Source: Stieleria maiorica
GTDB taxonomy: Bacteria; Planctomycetota; Planctomycetia; Pirellulales; Pirellulaceae
Direction: 5' to 3'
Assembly (NCBI RefSeq): GCF_008035925.1
Contig: NZ_CP036264.1
Span: 2,205,409-2,269,408, forward strand
Length of the DNA: 64,000 bases
The notes under the pieces are model-generated. The model had not been told where the DNA came from, did not search any database, and saw only the letters and a list, made by a program, of their open reading frames with translations. Positions within the stretch are counted from its first letter, which is position 1; each line of letters opens with the position of its first letter. This document shows positions 25,192-34,552 of the stretch, one piece after another. The translations under genes were made by a program, and so were the position numbers.

Positions 25192-28002
25192 TCAGGGCAG
25201 GAAGGCGATTTCGTTGGTGTTCAGTAGGGTACGGCAGACGAGCGAAAGACTCGTCTGTGTGGCCATTTCCAAACAGGCGTCCAATTCGTCCGTTTCGGGC
25301 TGGCGCGAAAGCAACAGTTCAAAGCAGCGGATGATCGCCGACTTCAATTCGTCGCCGGATTCTCGTTCCGCTCGCTCGGCGATCAATTCGGATTGCGCGA
25401 TCACAAAATCGCTGTTCATCAAATTCAACGCCTGCAGCGGCGTCGTCGACACGGGACGTTTATCGCGGACTTGACCGCAGTCGGGGAAATCAAACGCCGT
25501 GAACATCTGGTCGTCGACGCGACGCATGCGTTCTTGGTACAGCATCCGCCGCCAGGTTTCCGGACCGTAGTTCTTGACCACTTCCCACTGGGCATAGGTC
25601 TTCTTTTCGTTGTGAATGCGATAACTGCGTCCGCCGATCGTGCGGTCCAGCGATCCCGAGGCCTGCAGAATCGAATCGCGAATCACCTCCGCTTCGACCC
25701 GTTTGGGCGGGAATCGCCACAGCAGCGATGAACCGGCGTCCTTGGCCAGCCCCTCCGGTCGCGGAGCACTCGATTGACGGAACGCCGCGGACATCACCAT
25801 CTGGCGGATCATCGCTTTGGTCGACCACGCCGCGTCGGCGGAATCGGTCGGGTGGACGAAATCGGCGGCCAACCAATCCAACAGTTCGGGATGCGTCGGC
25901 GCCGCGCCGGCTTTTCCAAAATCGCTGGTCGTCGTCACGATTCCCGCGCCGAAGACGTGGTGCCAGAGACGGTTGACCATCACGCGTGCGGTCAACGGGT
26001 TTTCATCGCTGGTGATCCATTGGGCAAATTCGGCGCGACGTTTAGATCCCGGTGCTTGTTGGGTCAGTCCCAAGTCGCCGCCGAAGATGGCCGGCCCCGC
26101 CGGGTCGACTTCGTCACGCGGATTTTCCGGGCTGCCGCGAAGCAGTACATGGGTGACGTCGGGGCGGATGAAACGGCCGACAAAACTCGGGCGCGGCCCC
26201 TCTTCGCTTAATAAATCGATTTGATTCTGAATCTTCTTCAACGCCGGTTTGCGTTCCGGATGGTCTTTGTCCAATTGGGTGTTGGTGTGCCAGGTCCCGA
26301 CCCATGGTTGCCAGCTGCCGTCGCTTTTCATGATGTCGACGTCGTATTCGTAGCGTGGCAGGTACGGTTTTTTGTCCAAGTAATCGGTGTCGAAGTAGTA
26401 CTCGCGGTTGCTGCTCAGTCGGATCCGGCTGATCGTTTCGGGCTGTTCGAAGTCCAACCGGACATAGGGCTGTTTGTCGGCGTCCTTTTCCGCTTTGGCC
26501 CGCCAGGTCATCGTTCCGTATTCGCCGTCGTTGACGCGTCGGATCGGGTTGCGGCCTTCGAATCCGTCTTCGGGGAATCCGGAGACCTTGGTGCCACGTC
26601 GCTTGTGGGCCAGATTTTCACCGTAGTTTTCCGGGCCGAACACCTCCAGTTCGTCCAAGCCGACGTTGGCCATTTTGAATCGCACGCGGATCGCGGTGGT
26701 GGTGATCGGTTTGAAGTGCATTTCGCGAAATGCGCCCCAGTTTTCTTCCCAGCTTCCCGCTTGGCGTAGGACGCCGCGTTGCTTGGCGATTTCTTTCCAG
26801 ATCGCTTCGCCGCGTTGACGGCGGGGATGGTCGGCGGCGAATTCCGGGTAACGACTTCCGAATTCGACGTCTTGGAACACGCCGGTCATCGAGTAGTAGT
26901 CTTGGATCGTGATCGGATCGAATTTGTGGTTGTGACAGCGGGCGCACCCGATCGTCACGCCCATCACCGAGGCACCAACGGTCTGCATGATCTCGTCCAT
27001 GCGGTCGGCGCGTGCTTGTCGAATCGCCGCCGGTTCGCGGCCGACCGTCGCGGCGGGCACGTGCGGCCCGGCGACCAGGAAGCCGGTCGCTTCGCCCGCG
27101 CCCATCGAATCGCCGGCGATCTGCTCTTGGACAAACACGTCGTACGGTTTGTCTTCGTTGAACGATCGGACCACGTAGTCGCGATAGATCCAGGCGTTCT
27201 TGCGATACAGGTTGGCTTCCGACCCGTTGGTTTCCGCCCAGCGGATCACGTCCAACCAGTGTTGCGCCCAGCGTTCACCGAAGTGCGGGGATTGCAACAG
27301 CCGATCGACCAATTCGGTGTAGGCTTGTTCGGAATCGATCTTGGACGCTTCGATGAACGCTTCGGTTTGCTCCGGTGTCGGTGCGATCCCGGTCAACACG
27401 ATCGAGACGCGACGGATCAACGAACGCGGGTCGGCCGGTTCTGAATACGACAGGCCTTGCTCGGTCAAAGATCGCAGCAGGAACGCATCGATGACCGTCA
27501 GGGGCCTGGGCGCGGTAACGGCACCTTTGATTTCCGGAACCTCCGGCCGCACGACGCTTTGGAATGCCCAGTGGTCGGATTGCTCGCTCGCGATGTCCTC
27601 CATTTGCCCGGGAATGACGGCACCGGCTTCGATCCAACGCGTCAACAAATCGATCTCTTCGGCGGGCAGCTTGTCGTCATCCGGCGGCATCGCCATGTCT
27701 TCATCGACATGATTGATCACCTCGACCAGGTAGCTCTTGTCCGGTTTGCCGGGAACGACGGCCGGCAACCCCGAATCGCCTCCGCGCAGCATGCGGGCAC
27801 GCAGGTCCAACCGCAGCCCCGATTCTTGTTCGTCTTCGCCGTGACAATACAAACAGCGTTCTTCGAGGATCGGCAGGATCTGTTCCTCGAAATCGATCTC
27901 TTCGCCTGGCAAGGCCTGGGGAAGGAACATCAAACAAAGGAGCAAGACGCGTCGAAGCATGGGGACGTGTTTCCAATCGGATGTGGATAGGAACATGGAC
28001 AT
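25192..28002 (-). CDS. PSD1/DUF1549/DUF1553 cytochrome-motif protein with discoidin-like insertion
   Basis: The 936-residue exported protein begins with a signal peptide (ATG 28002, or 27960 if MLRRVLLLCLMF is the true start). A cytochrome c-like PSD1 domain has CLYCH at 50-54, a possible haem site. DUF1549 (about 160-375) includes SLIRRVSIVLTGIAPTP and a second CARCH at 353-357. DUF1553 (about 650-920) contains NPLTARVMVNRLWHHVFGAG and RPVSTTPLQALNLMNSDFV. Between them, about 430-575, is a module resembling F5/8 type C (discoidin) domains (TTAIRVRFKMANVGLDELEVF, QPYVRLDFEQPETISRIRL). It pairs with the DUF1501 gene downstream. Function unproven; electron transfer coupled to polysaccharide processing is inference. 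Confidence 0.88.
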   Translation of the reverse strand: MSMFLSTSDWKHVPMLRRVLLLCLMFLPQALPGEEIDFEEQILPILEERCLYCHGEDEQESGLRLDLRARMLRGGDSGLPAVVPGKPDKSYLVEVINHVDEDMAMPPDDDKLPAEEIDLLTRWIEAGAVIPGQMEDIASEQSDHWAFQSVVRPEVPEIKGAVTAPRPLTVIDAFLLRSLTEQGLSYSEPADPRSLIRRVSIVLTGIAPTPEQTEAFIEASKIDSEQAYTELVDRLLQSPHFGERWAQHWLDVIRWAETNGSEANLYRKNAWIYRDYVVRSFNEDKPYDVFVQEQIAGDSMGAGEATGFLVAGPHVPAATVGREPAAIRQARADRMDEIMQTVGASVMGVTIGCARCHNHKFDPITIQDYYSMTGVFQDVEFGSRYPEFAADHPRRQRGEAIWKEIAKQRGVLRQAGSWEENWGAFREMHFKPITTTAIRVRFKMANVGLDELEVFGPENYGENLAHKRRGTKVSGFPEDGFEGRNPIRRVNDGEYGTMTWRAKAEKDADKQPYVRLDFEQPETISRIRLSSNREYYFDTDYLDKKPYLPRYEYDVDIMKSDGSWQPWVGTWHTNTQLDKDHPERKPALKKIQNQIDLLSEEGPRPSFVGRFIRPDVTHVLLRGSPENPRDEVDPAGPAIFGGDLGLTQQAPGSKRRAEFAQWITSDENPLTARVMVNRLWHHVFGAGIVTTTSDFGKAGAAPTHPELLDWLAADFVHPTDSADAAWSTKAMIRQMVMSAAFRQSSAPRPEGLAKDAGSSLLWRFPPKRVEAEVIRDSILQASGSLDRTIGGRSYRIHNEKKTYAQWEVVKNYGPETWRRMLYQERMRRVDDQMFTAFDFPDCGQVRDKRPVSTTPLQALNLMNSDFVIAQSELIAERAERESGDELKSAIIRCFELLLSRQPETDELDACLEMATQTSLSLVCRTLLNTNEIAFLP

Positions 28003-28060
28003 GGTATTTCTCTGAATCGACTTTAGCCGCCGCGTTTGCGGCCTGTTAAATTCTTCCGAT

Positions 28061-28184
28061 CACAAACTGAACCGTCGGCGCTAGCCTCGGGCCTTACAAT
28101 CACAAACTGAGCCGTTGGCGCTAGCCTCGGGCCTTACAATTCTCTATTCGCAATCCAAGGCCCGCGGCTAGCGCCGTCGGCTCA
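28061..28184. repeat. Repeat with one arm tandemly duplicated, family F copy 1
   Basis: A 40-bp unit (CACAAACTGA...CTAGCCTCGGGCCTTACAAT) occurs twice in tandem at 28061-28100 and 28101-28140. An inverted copy of its core (AAGGCCCGCGGCTAGCGCCG) follows at 28157-28184. The same palindrome with single arms is at 52672-52750. Confidence 0.8.
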
Positions 28185-28188
28185 TTAA

Positions 28189-28305
28189 GTAGGTGCCATT
28201 GGGCGCGAGCCTACGGGCCCAACGGCAATCTCTTGTTGTTTCAATGCCCGTGCGCTCGCGCGAAACGGCTGATCCCACGTGGGATCGAATTAAATCAACA
28301 CGCGG
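28189..28305. repeat. Palindromic repeat, family E, copy 2
   Basis: GGCGCGAGCCTACGGGC is inverted as GCCCGTGCGCTCGCGCGAAAC, followed by CGGCTGATCCCACGTG and ATCGAATTAAATCAACA. The last two blocks are kept almost exactly at 40125-40156, well outside the hairpin, so the repeat unit is longer than the palindrome. Confidence 0.75.
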
Positions 28306-28365
28306 TGCAGCGTGTGGTCGCTGGCGACGTCGTTTCTGTTTCGGACCGAATGATCGGTCCGTGAT

Positions 28366-28389
28366 AAAAAGGCCCGTTGGGATCGGGCC
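28366..28389 (-). terminator. Rho-independent terminator after the sulfatase
   Basis: Read on the minus strand, GGCCCG (28389-28384) pairs with CGGGCC (28376-28371) and is followed by five T. It begins 2 bp after the sulfatase stop, implying that the genes downstream (25192 and 23510) have their own promoter or depend on read-through. Confidence 0.75.
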
Positions 28390-28391
28390 GC

Positions 28392-30002
28392 CTATAACGC
28401 CGCTTTCCAACCGGCGTCGAGTTGTTCGGTGAGTGTGCGGACCAATTCGGGATGTTCGCCGGCGATATTTTTCGATTCCGCCGGGTCACTCTGGTGGTCG
28501 AACAGTTCAACATACACCGGATCGGATTGCGGGTTGCGGTGATCGCGCCAGACGACCAATCGGTAGCGGTCGGTCCGCATCGTGTAACCCATCAGATGTT
28601 GTTCAAACAGTTCGCGATTCCACTTCGGTCCCATCTGCTTGATGATCCGCTGTTCGACTTGTTCGATTAACGGTCCGAACCAGGTTTCCCGCATGCCTTG
28701 CGAAAGCGGGTTGGCCGCCCATTCGCGGAGCGCCGGGTTGGGGTACTGGCTGAACGCGGCTTTTTTCCATTCTTTGTCGGGGGCGTCCAACAGCGGAGCG
28801 AAGCTGTGGCCTTCGACGTGACCGGGAATCGGCAAGCCGGCCAGTTCGCACAGCGTCGGATACATGTCGACCAACTCGACCAGCGCGTCGGTCGGGCGGC
28901 CGCGTGATTTCATCCCCGGTGTCCAGATCATCAGCGGAACGCGGGTGGCGATTTCATAATTCGTCGCTTTGCCCCAGACGCCCATGTCGCCGAGGTGCCA
29001 GCCGTGGTCACCCCAAACGATGATGATGGTGTTGTCGCGGACGCCGGCATCTTCCAACGCTTGAACCATCAATCCGATTTGGGCGTCGACGTAGCTGACG
29101 CAGGCAAGGTAGGCGTGTTTGAGCGTCCGCGACAGTTCCGGCCCCAGCGGACCGATCTTAGGAATCCCCGCACGGGTCCGCAATTCGAACGAAGCGTGCA
29201 GCCCCATCGCGGCACCACCCTCGGGAGCGTCGGTGTGGGTCGCCATCGGTATGTCGGTAGGATCGTACAGTTCCCAGTAGCGTTGTGGCGCGGTCCAGTT
29301 GAGGTGCGGTTTCTTGAACCCGAGTCCCAGGAAGAAGGGTTTATCGCCGGCCGCCATCTCCTTCATCGTCTCGATCGCAAGTCGCGTGTTGTAGCCGTCG
29401 GAGTAGGCGGTGTCGGGGACGTCGGCGTTTTCATAGGCCGGCCCGCTGCCCAGCCCGCGACGTGCCGCCTCGCCGTACTTGGCCAGCATCTCCTTCATGT
29501 TGTCGCTTTTGATCTTGTTATTTTCCGCCAGCGCGTAGCCGCCGACCGGTTTCTTGATCCCTTTGATCGATTGGATCGGGCTGCGGCTCCACGAGTTCTG
29601 TTCGTCGGTATCGCCCTGGTGAAAGATCTTGCCACAGTAGGCGGTTTCGTAACCGTGTGCGATGAAGTGCTGGGGCAGCGTGACGATGTCCGGTTGCAGC
29701 TCTCGCAGCGACACGTAGTTGTGAAACAGACCCGTCGATTCGGGCCGGGCACCGGTCATCAGACTCGCCCGCGATGGTCGACAGATCGCCTGTTGGCAAT
29801 AGGCTCGGTTAAACAGCAGCCCGTCTTCGGCCAAGGCGTCCAAGTTCGGCGAGACGGCGATGTCGGAACCGTAACATCCGAGTTCCGGACGCAGATCGTC
29901 AACGGCGATGAACAGCACATTGGGCTTGTCGGCGCCGCGGCCGGTGCAGGACAGCAGCACAAGGCACGCGATGGCGAAGCTGGGGCGAAGCATAAAGGTC
30001 AC
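28392..30002 (-). CDS. Sulfatase, iduronate-2-sulfatase type
   Basis: This 536-residue exported sulfatase has a signal peptide (about 1-24; start ATG 30002, or MLRPS at 29993). NVLFIAVDDLRPELGCYG gives the metal-binding Asp pair. Cys74 in CRPSRASLMTG is the residue converted to formylglycine. Later HGYETAYCGKIFH, IIVWGDHGWHLGDMGVWGK and the C-terminal subdomain fit the iduronate-2-sulfatase-like group (S1_7). It should release sulfate from sulfated sugars or polysaccharides outside the cytoplasm and needs a formylglycine-generating enzyme encoded elsewhere. Confidence 0.92.
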   Translation of the reverse strand: MTFMLRPSFAIACLVLLSCTGRGADKPNVLFIAVDDLRPELGCYGSDIAVSPNLDALAEDGLLFNRAYCQQAICRPSRASLMTGARPESTGLFHNYVSLRELQPDIVTLPQHFIAHGYETAYCGKIFHQGDTDEQNSWSRSPIQSIKGIKKPVGGYALAENNKIKSDNMKEMLAKYGEAARRGLGSGPAYENADVPDTAYSDGYNTRLAIETMKEMAAGDKPFFLGLGFKKPHLNWTAPQRYWELYDPTDIPMATHTDAPEGGAAMGLHASFELRTRAGIPKIGPLGPELSRTLKHAYLACVSYVDAQIGLMVQALEDAGVRDNTIIIVWGDHGWHLGDMGVWGKATNYEIATRVPLMIWTPGMKSRGRPTDALVELVDMYPTLCELAGLPIPGHVEGHSFAPLLDAPDKEWKKAAFSQYPNPALREWAANPLSQGMRETWFGPLIEQVEQRIIKQMGPKWNRELFEQHLMGYTMRTDRYRLVVWRDHRNPQSDPVYVELFDHQSDPAESKNIAGEHPELVRTLTEQLDAGWKAAL

Positions 30003-30071
30003 TGGGATCGGGATGGGAAGGATGAATTTGAAATTTGGCTTTCAGGGTGTCGGAATCTACGGATTATTCTT

Positions 30072-30240
30072 CTAAGTACACTGGCTCCCCTCGCCCCGTT
30101 TCGGGGAGAGGGGTCGGGGGTGAGGGGCGGCAAGACCAAGCAGTTTGCGGACTCAAACTGGCGGCTGTTGTTTCGAGACGACCTCCTCATCCCCAGCCCT
30201 TCTCCCCCGCAAAGCCGGGGGAGAAGGGAGCCAGGGTAAG
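30072..30240. repeat. Two hairpin repeats, CTCCCCTCGCCCC and CTTCTCCCCC types
   Basis: GGCTCCCCTCGCCCCGTTTC folds with GGGGAGAGGGG and the partial copy after it (about 30079-30125). A second hairpin near 30196-30236 has CCCTTCTCCCCCGCAAAGCC against GGGGGAGAAGGGAGCC. The second type is shared with 47405-47444 and 52317-52356. Both lie in the 255-bp gap between FecR-LamG and sulfatase genes. Confidence 0.75.
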
Positions 30241-30257
30241 GATCGTCGGCCGCGTCG

Positions 30258-31961
30258 TTAGTACCCCAATGGCTTTCCTTGTTCGTAAAGTGATTGGATA
30301 TCGTGGGGCGTGAGCGCAACGTCGAAGATCGCCAGTTCGTCGATCGCGCCGTTCAGGTTGCGGACGGCAAACCATGGTGAATCGCGAAGCGGTTGTCCCC
30401 AGTTTCCGATTTCGGCCGTTCCGATCCGCAGCGTCTGGACGTGGAATTGATCAACGATCGGTTCGCTGCTGACCTGCTCGCCATTGACGAATTGATTGAC
30501 CTGTCTGCCCTGGGGGTCATAGACGGCCGCCAGATGCAGCCACTTGCCGCTCTTGGACACATCCCAGATCGGATCGGTGTAGTAGATCCGGTGCAACCGC
30601 GCATCCTCGGCCGGTCCCAGTCCGGATCCCGGCGTGTCGTCGACCATGATGGAAAACATCATCCGCCCGTCTTCGTGAATCTGCCAATGCGGTTCACCGT
30701 TTTCATAACCGTCGCCCATGAACAGCGAGTTGTAGCGATGTTCCAGGCTATCGATTCGGACCCAACACGCGAACGTGAACGCGGCAAACTCGCCGTCGAT
30801 CCGAGTCCGCACCCGCGCCCCCGGACGGTCGAATTCCAAGCCGGTCGACGCAGGGCCGAATCGTCCGTCGGCGGGCGTGACGGGGCCGACCAGGATGCCG
30901 TCGCGCTGGCTTCCCGTGGCGGCGCGGTTGGGAATGAAACGGTCTGACTGCGACTGGGCGATCGGGTAATAAGCGATCAGCCGCGGATCCTCGCTCAACT
31001 GCTGCGAATGCGTTTTCCATTGTTGAAACTGTTGGGCTTGTGCGTCTTCGCGTCGACGTTGCAGGTCGCGGACCGTGCTGAGCCCTTCCAGCGATTCCGA
31101 ATCGGATTGGGATCCCTTCAGCCATTGCCGCTGTCCGGTCACCAGGTGGTCGCCGTGATTTCGCCCGCCCCGCAGTTCGACTTCGCCGTCAATCACTTCG
31201 ACACGCGCTCGGTCGGGCGACACCTCCACGGCGAATTCGGTGCCCAGGTCGATGATTTCCGAGTCCGCGGCTTTGACGATAAACCCGCGTGCCGCCGGTG
31301 GAACGCTCGCCCGCAGGCGGCCCCGGATCACGCGAACCGACCAGTCGGATTCGACATCCAACTCCGCCGGGCCGTCGACGATCAACGTCGCACCACAGAA
31401 AAAGTCGATCTCGGCGACGCCTGCATCAAACCGCAGCCGTCCGTTGGGCAACACGTCGCCTTCGCGGTACATGACCGATCCGTTTGACCAGCGCAGATCG
31501 ACCGATCGACTCAGCGTCGCGTGGCCGGCGAGCAACGATTCGGCAGGCTCGTCGACTTGCTCGGGCTGAACGACTTGCTGGGGCCGGAGATCGACCGCGA
31601 TCGGATCGCTGGGGTCATTGATGCGACCGAACCAATACGCGGCACCACTGGCCAACAATAAAATCGATGCCGCGATCGCCCACCGCTGCCACCCCCACGC
31701 CGCCGGATCGTCCAATCCGACGCCACGTGTCGGTGCGGATGTTCCCTGGGCCGGCGCCTCACGCGTCGACCGATCGCGATCCACCAACTCATCTGATTCG
31801 GCGGCGATTTCTGTCAGCGATTCGTACAGCCCGACCGATCGCAAGTATTCGATGCGGACATCTTCGTGTTGCTCCAGGGCATCCTGCAGCCGCTCGAAAT
31901 CGTCGTCCGAAATTGTCTGATCGAGTGCTTGAAAAATCAGGTTGCGAAGATGGTCGTCCAT
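30258..31961 (-). CDS. FecR-domain membrane protein with LamG domain
   Basis: The 567-residue protein starts at ATG 31961, 1 bp after the sigma-factor stop. The N-terminal about 90 residues are cytoplasmic and acidic (MDDHLRNLIFQALDQTISDD), resembling an anti-sigma region. One membrane helix covers 92-112 (WAIAASILLLASGAAYWFG). A FecR-type domain (about 140-265; GVAEIDFFCGATLIVDGPAE, DLGTEFAVEVSP) and a LamG/concanavalin-like domain (about 370-560; FTFACWVRIDSLEHRYNS, GAIDELAIFDVAL) lie outside. The layout suggests that an extracellular ligand, perhaps a glycan, controls the adjacent sigma factor. Confidence 0.87.
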   Translation of the reverse strand: MDDHLRNLIFQALDQTISDDDFERLQDALEQHEDVRIEYLRSVGLYESLTEIAAESDELVDRDRSTREAPAQGTSAPTRGVGLDDPAAWGWQRWAIAASILLLASGAAYWFGRINDPSDPIAVDLRPQQVVQPEQVDEPAESLLAGHATLSRSVDLRWSNGSVMYREGDVLPNGRLRFDAGVAEIDFFCGATLIVDGPAELDVESDWSVRVIRGRLRASVPPAARGFIVKAADSEIIDLGTEFAVEVSPDRARVEVIDGEVELRGGRNHGDHLVTGQRQWLKGSQSDSESLEGLSTVRDLQRRREDAQAQQFQQWKTHSQQLSEDPRLIAYYPIAQSQSDRFIPNRAATGSQRDGILVGPVTPADGRFGPASTGLEFDRPGARVRTRIDGEFAAFTFACWVRIDSLEHRYNSLFMGDGYENGEPHWQIHEDGRMMFSIMVDDTPGSGLGPAEDARLHRIYYTDPIWDVSKSGKWLHLAAVYDPQGRQVNQFVNGEQVSSEPIVDQFHVQTLRIGTAEIGNWGQPLRDSPWFAVRNLNGAIDELAIFDVALTPHDIQSLYEQGKPLGY

Positions 31962-31962
31962 C

Positions 31963-32568
31963 TCATCCCTCCTCCAGCAGCCGTAGTTGGACACAGTCCG
32001 CCAACCGTTTTCGCAACGCGTTGACCTTGCTGTACAACCGCCGCACCTTGATTCCGGTTTCCTCGGCAATCTTCGCGACCGACTCACCGGGGGCGTGAAC
32101 GCTCAGGACCAAGCGGCGTTCCCTGTCCTCCAGTTCCTTCAGGCAGGCCTCGATCGCGTTCCGCTCGCGCTCGCGTTGACTCAGGTCACGCATCGCGGTC
32201 TGCGCCAATTGCTCGATCACACCTTCGCGGAACACCAAGCGGTCTCGGCCGCGGTCGCGTTGCCAGCTGAGCACCTTGTAGCGGGCGATCACGCAAGCCC
32301 AACGAATAAACTCCTCGGCCGCGTCTTCGGCAGTCTCGGGCGTGAACGATTCATATTTTTTCCAACACTCCAGCGCCGTCTCCTGCATCACGTCGTCCAC
32401 GCCTTGGCCCGATGGCAGCAACGAGCGCGCGAATCGGCGAATCGATTGGTCGTGCCGCGCCAGCAAGCTGACGAATTCGCTATACCGCGCTTCACGCGCC
32501 GACGGCGTTGTTTGGTCTGCCGACGACGTCTCGGGATTAGGCTGTGCACTGGGGTTCATGCCCGTCAT
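31963..32568 (-). CDS. ECF-type RNA polymerase sigma factor
   Basis: This 201-residue sigma factor has region 2 (about 30-100; VDDVMQETALECWKK, FIRWACVIARYKVLSWQRD) and region 4 (about 135-195; ERERNAIEACLKELEDRERR, SVAKIAEETGIKVRRLYSKV). Region 3 is missing, as in ECF sigma factors. ATG 32568 or 32559 may start translation. The FecR-LamG gene follows after 1 bp, the usual arrangement of a planctomycete ECF sigma with its membrane partner. Candidate targets are the co-oriented sulfatase, PSD1 and DUF1501 genes. Confidence 0.9.
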   Translation of the reverse strand: MTGMNPSAQPNPETSSADQTTPSAREARYSEFVSLLARHDQSIRRFARSLLPSGQGVDDVMQETALECWKKYESFTPETAEDAAEEFIRWACVIARYKVLSWQRDRGRDRLVFREGVIEQLAQTAMRDLSQRERERNAIEACLKELEDRERRLVLSVHAPGESVAKIAEETGIKVRRLYSKVNALRKRLADCVQLRLLEEG

Positions 32569-33168
32569 CTTCTTCGTGGGGAGGCAATCTCGCTGGACAA
32601 CACCGCTTCGCTGGAAAGTACCCCACCCATCAAACGGCGTGGCCCATCCCTCCGGCGTCGCTATCGGCGCCAGAGGTTGGTCCCTGCTGGGGGGCCGCGC
32701 TTTGGCGAGCGTCGCAGGTCACAGTTTTGCTGTCCGTCTACGTTATTCCTCCAGTCTGGCGATTTACCGTCTGGGGTGTGCAGGTTTGTCAAGAAATGCC
32801 AACCTCGTCCCAGCAGGGGGCGTGGGGCGATTCGGTCATGGTTCGTAATGCGTTTTCATTACTTCCCCCCGGTTGTTCCGGACGTGGGCTAAATCGTTTC
32901 CCTCTCCTTTATTGCTGCGGCAAGCGTGGACCTGGGGTTACGCCCGGATTCACTGGGGCTTATCCGGTCCTACCTCAGGCTAAGTTGTAGATCGCCGTTG
33001 ACGAACCGAGCGGAGTGATCATTGATGGCGCACGGAACAAAAGCAACTGAACCCATCAGTAATACAATCGACGTCCCGGGGGAGAGAATTACGATCGATT
33101 GCGCGATGCCCCCGTCGCCCCGTCCACGCGTTGGCGAGCGTCGCGAGGTCTTTTGAACGTTCTCCGGA
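32569..33168. other. 600-bp intergenic region, no gene seen
   Basis: This stretch separates the DUF1552 stop from the start of the ECF sigma gene, both on the minus strand, so a promoter for the sigma operon should lie in its right-hand part near 32570-32800. I found no long palindrome, tandem repeat or small gene with a ribosome site. Confidence 0.5.
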
Positions 33169-34512
33169 CTACAGCCCCGCCAGACGCGTTTCGGCGTCGC
33201 CGAAGGCGTCTTGGCGGACGCCCATCCGATCCATGATCGACAGGTACATGCTGCACAGTTTCCGGTCGGCATCGTCTTTGCCGACGTAATCCAGCACGCG
33301 GCCGGTTTCCAGCGTGCCGCCCAGTCCGCCGGTCAGCAGCACGGGGACCTTGCTGGAATCGTGGGCGTTGCCGGACCACATGCTGGAAATGAACAACAAA
33401 CACGCGTTGTCCAGCACCGTGCCGCCGGCTTCGGGCATGGCGTCAAGCCGCTTGGCCAGGTAGGCGTACTGGCTGCAGTAGTACCGCGAAATACGCTCGT
33501 ACGCGTCCGAAAGGTCATTGTGGGACGCCGAGTGGTGCGTGCTTTCGACGTCCAGGAAGGGATAGAACAATCCCGACAGATCGCGGTTCAGCAGCAGCGA
33601 TGCGACACGTGATTTATCGCTCTGGAATCCGATCGCCACGATGTCGCACATCAGCCGCATGTGCTCACGAATGTCCTCCGGCAATCCGTCATCGGGTCGC
33701 TGCATTTCCGCGAGGGGTTTACCGCGGTCGCCGGCCCGCTGGCGTGCTTTCTCTCGCGCCGCCCGCATCGACGCCGCACGCTTTTCCACTTCGCGGACAC
33801 TGCTCAAGTATTCGTCCAACTTCAATTGATCGCTCTTGCTGACCCGTCGACTCAACGACGCCGCTTCTTCACCGACACGATCCAAGATACTTTCGTCACG
33901 ACGGTTGCCACGATTGTCGAACAGACTGTCAAAGGCCAGCGACGGGTACACTTCCATCGGCACCGGCGAGGTCTTGTTTTGCCACGAGATGTGCGAGCTG
34001 TAGGCCATCGAAAAATTGGTTTCGTGATAGCCCGTGACGGGTTGTTCGCACCCCAGCACCAAACTGGGGACGACCGTTTCCTGTTGGAAATGATTGGCCA
34101 GGACTTGGTCCATGCTGATGTCGCCACGCAGCTCGGATCCCTTTTGCAGGGGTGCCCCGGAAAGGATGTTGCCGGTCTGGCCGGGATGGATACCGACGTG
34201 CGTCGCGTTCTGATTGAACAGGCCGGTGATGAAGTTCATTTTCCCCTTGAGAGGCTCCATCGGCGCCAGGCTTTTGCCCAGTTCCATCGCGCTGCCGCTG
34301 CCCTTGGCCCACCAATGATCGCGATTGATGCCACATCCCATGAACACCGCCGCAAAACGTTTCGGTGCGGCGACCGGATCGTCCCCCACGACTGTCTCGG
34401 AGCCCCAGACGGGGATGGATTCCAGCCACGGCAGCGCCATCGTGACGCCGACGCCTCGCAACACCGTGCGACGGGACAAGGCAGGAGAGTGGGAGGTGGT
34501 GGAAGTTTTCAT
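33169..34512 (-). CDS. DUF1552 protein with Tat-type signal
   Basis: The 447-residue protein starts at ATG 34512 with a twin-arginine leader (LSRRTVLRGVGVTMALPWLE). The DUF1552 body has KRFAAVFMGCGINRDHWWAK, PQKGSELRGDISMDQVLAN-like text, SKSDQLKLDEYLSSVREVEK and SSMWSGNAHDSSKVPVLLTG. The family resembles DUF1501 in layout and nearly always sits beside a DUF1592/DUF1588/DUF1587 cytochrome-motif gene, as here upstream (34664). Molecular function is unknown. Confidence 0.88.
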   Translation of the reverse strand: MKTSTTSHSPALSRRTVLRGVGVTMALPWLESIPVWGSETVVGDDPVAAPKRFAAVFMGCGINRDHWWAKGSGSAMELGKSLAPMEPLKGKMNFITGLFNQNATHVGIHPGQTGNILSGAPLQKGSELRGDISMDQVLANHFQQETVVPSLVLGCEQPVTGYHETNFSMAYSSHISWQNKTSPVPMEVYPSLAFDSLFDNRGNRRDESILDRVGEEAASLSRRVSKSDQLKLDEYLSSVREVEKRAASMRAAREKARQRAGDRGKPLAEMQRPDDGLPEDIREHMRLMCDIVAIGFQSDKSRVASLLLNRDLSGLFYPFLDVESTHHSASHNDLSDAYERISRYYCSQYAYLAKRLDAMPEAGGTVLDNACLLFISSMWSGNAHDSSKVPVLLTGGLGGTLETGRVLDYVGKDDADRKLCSMYLSIMDRMGVRQDAFGDAETRLAGL

Positions 34513-34552
34513 CGGATCGGAAGTGTTCAAGGTGGGATTGGCTACCGATCGG

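Noticed and set aside
31987-32892. Plus-strand frames opposite the ECF sigma gene running into the 600-bp gap
   Set aside because: They begin antisense to the sigma gene, have no ribosome site and no domain; the gap is left as non-coding.
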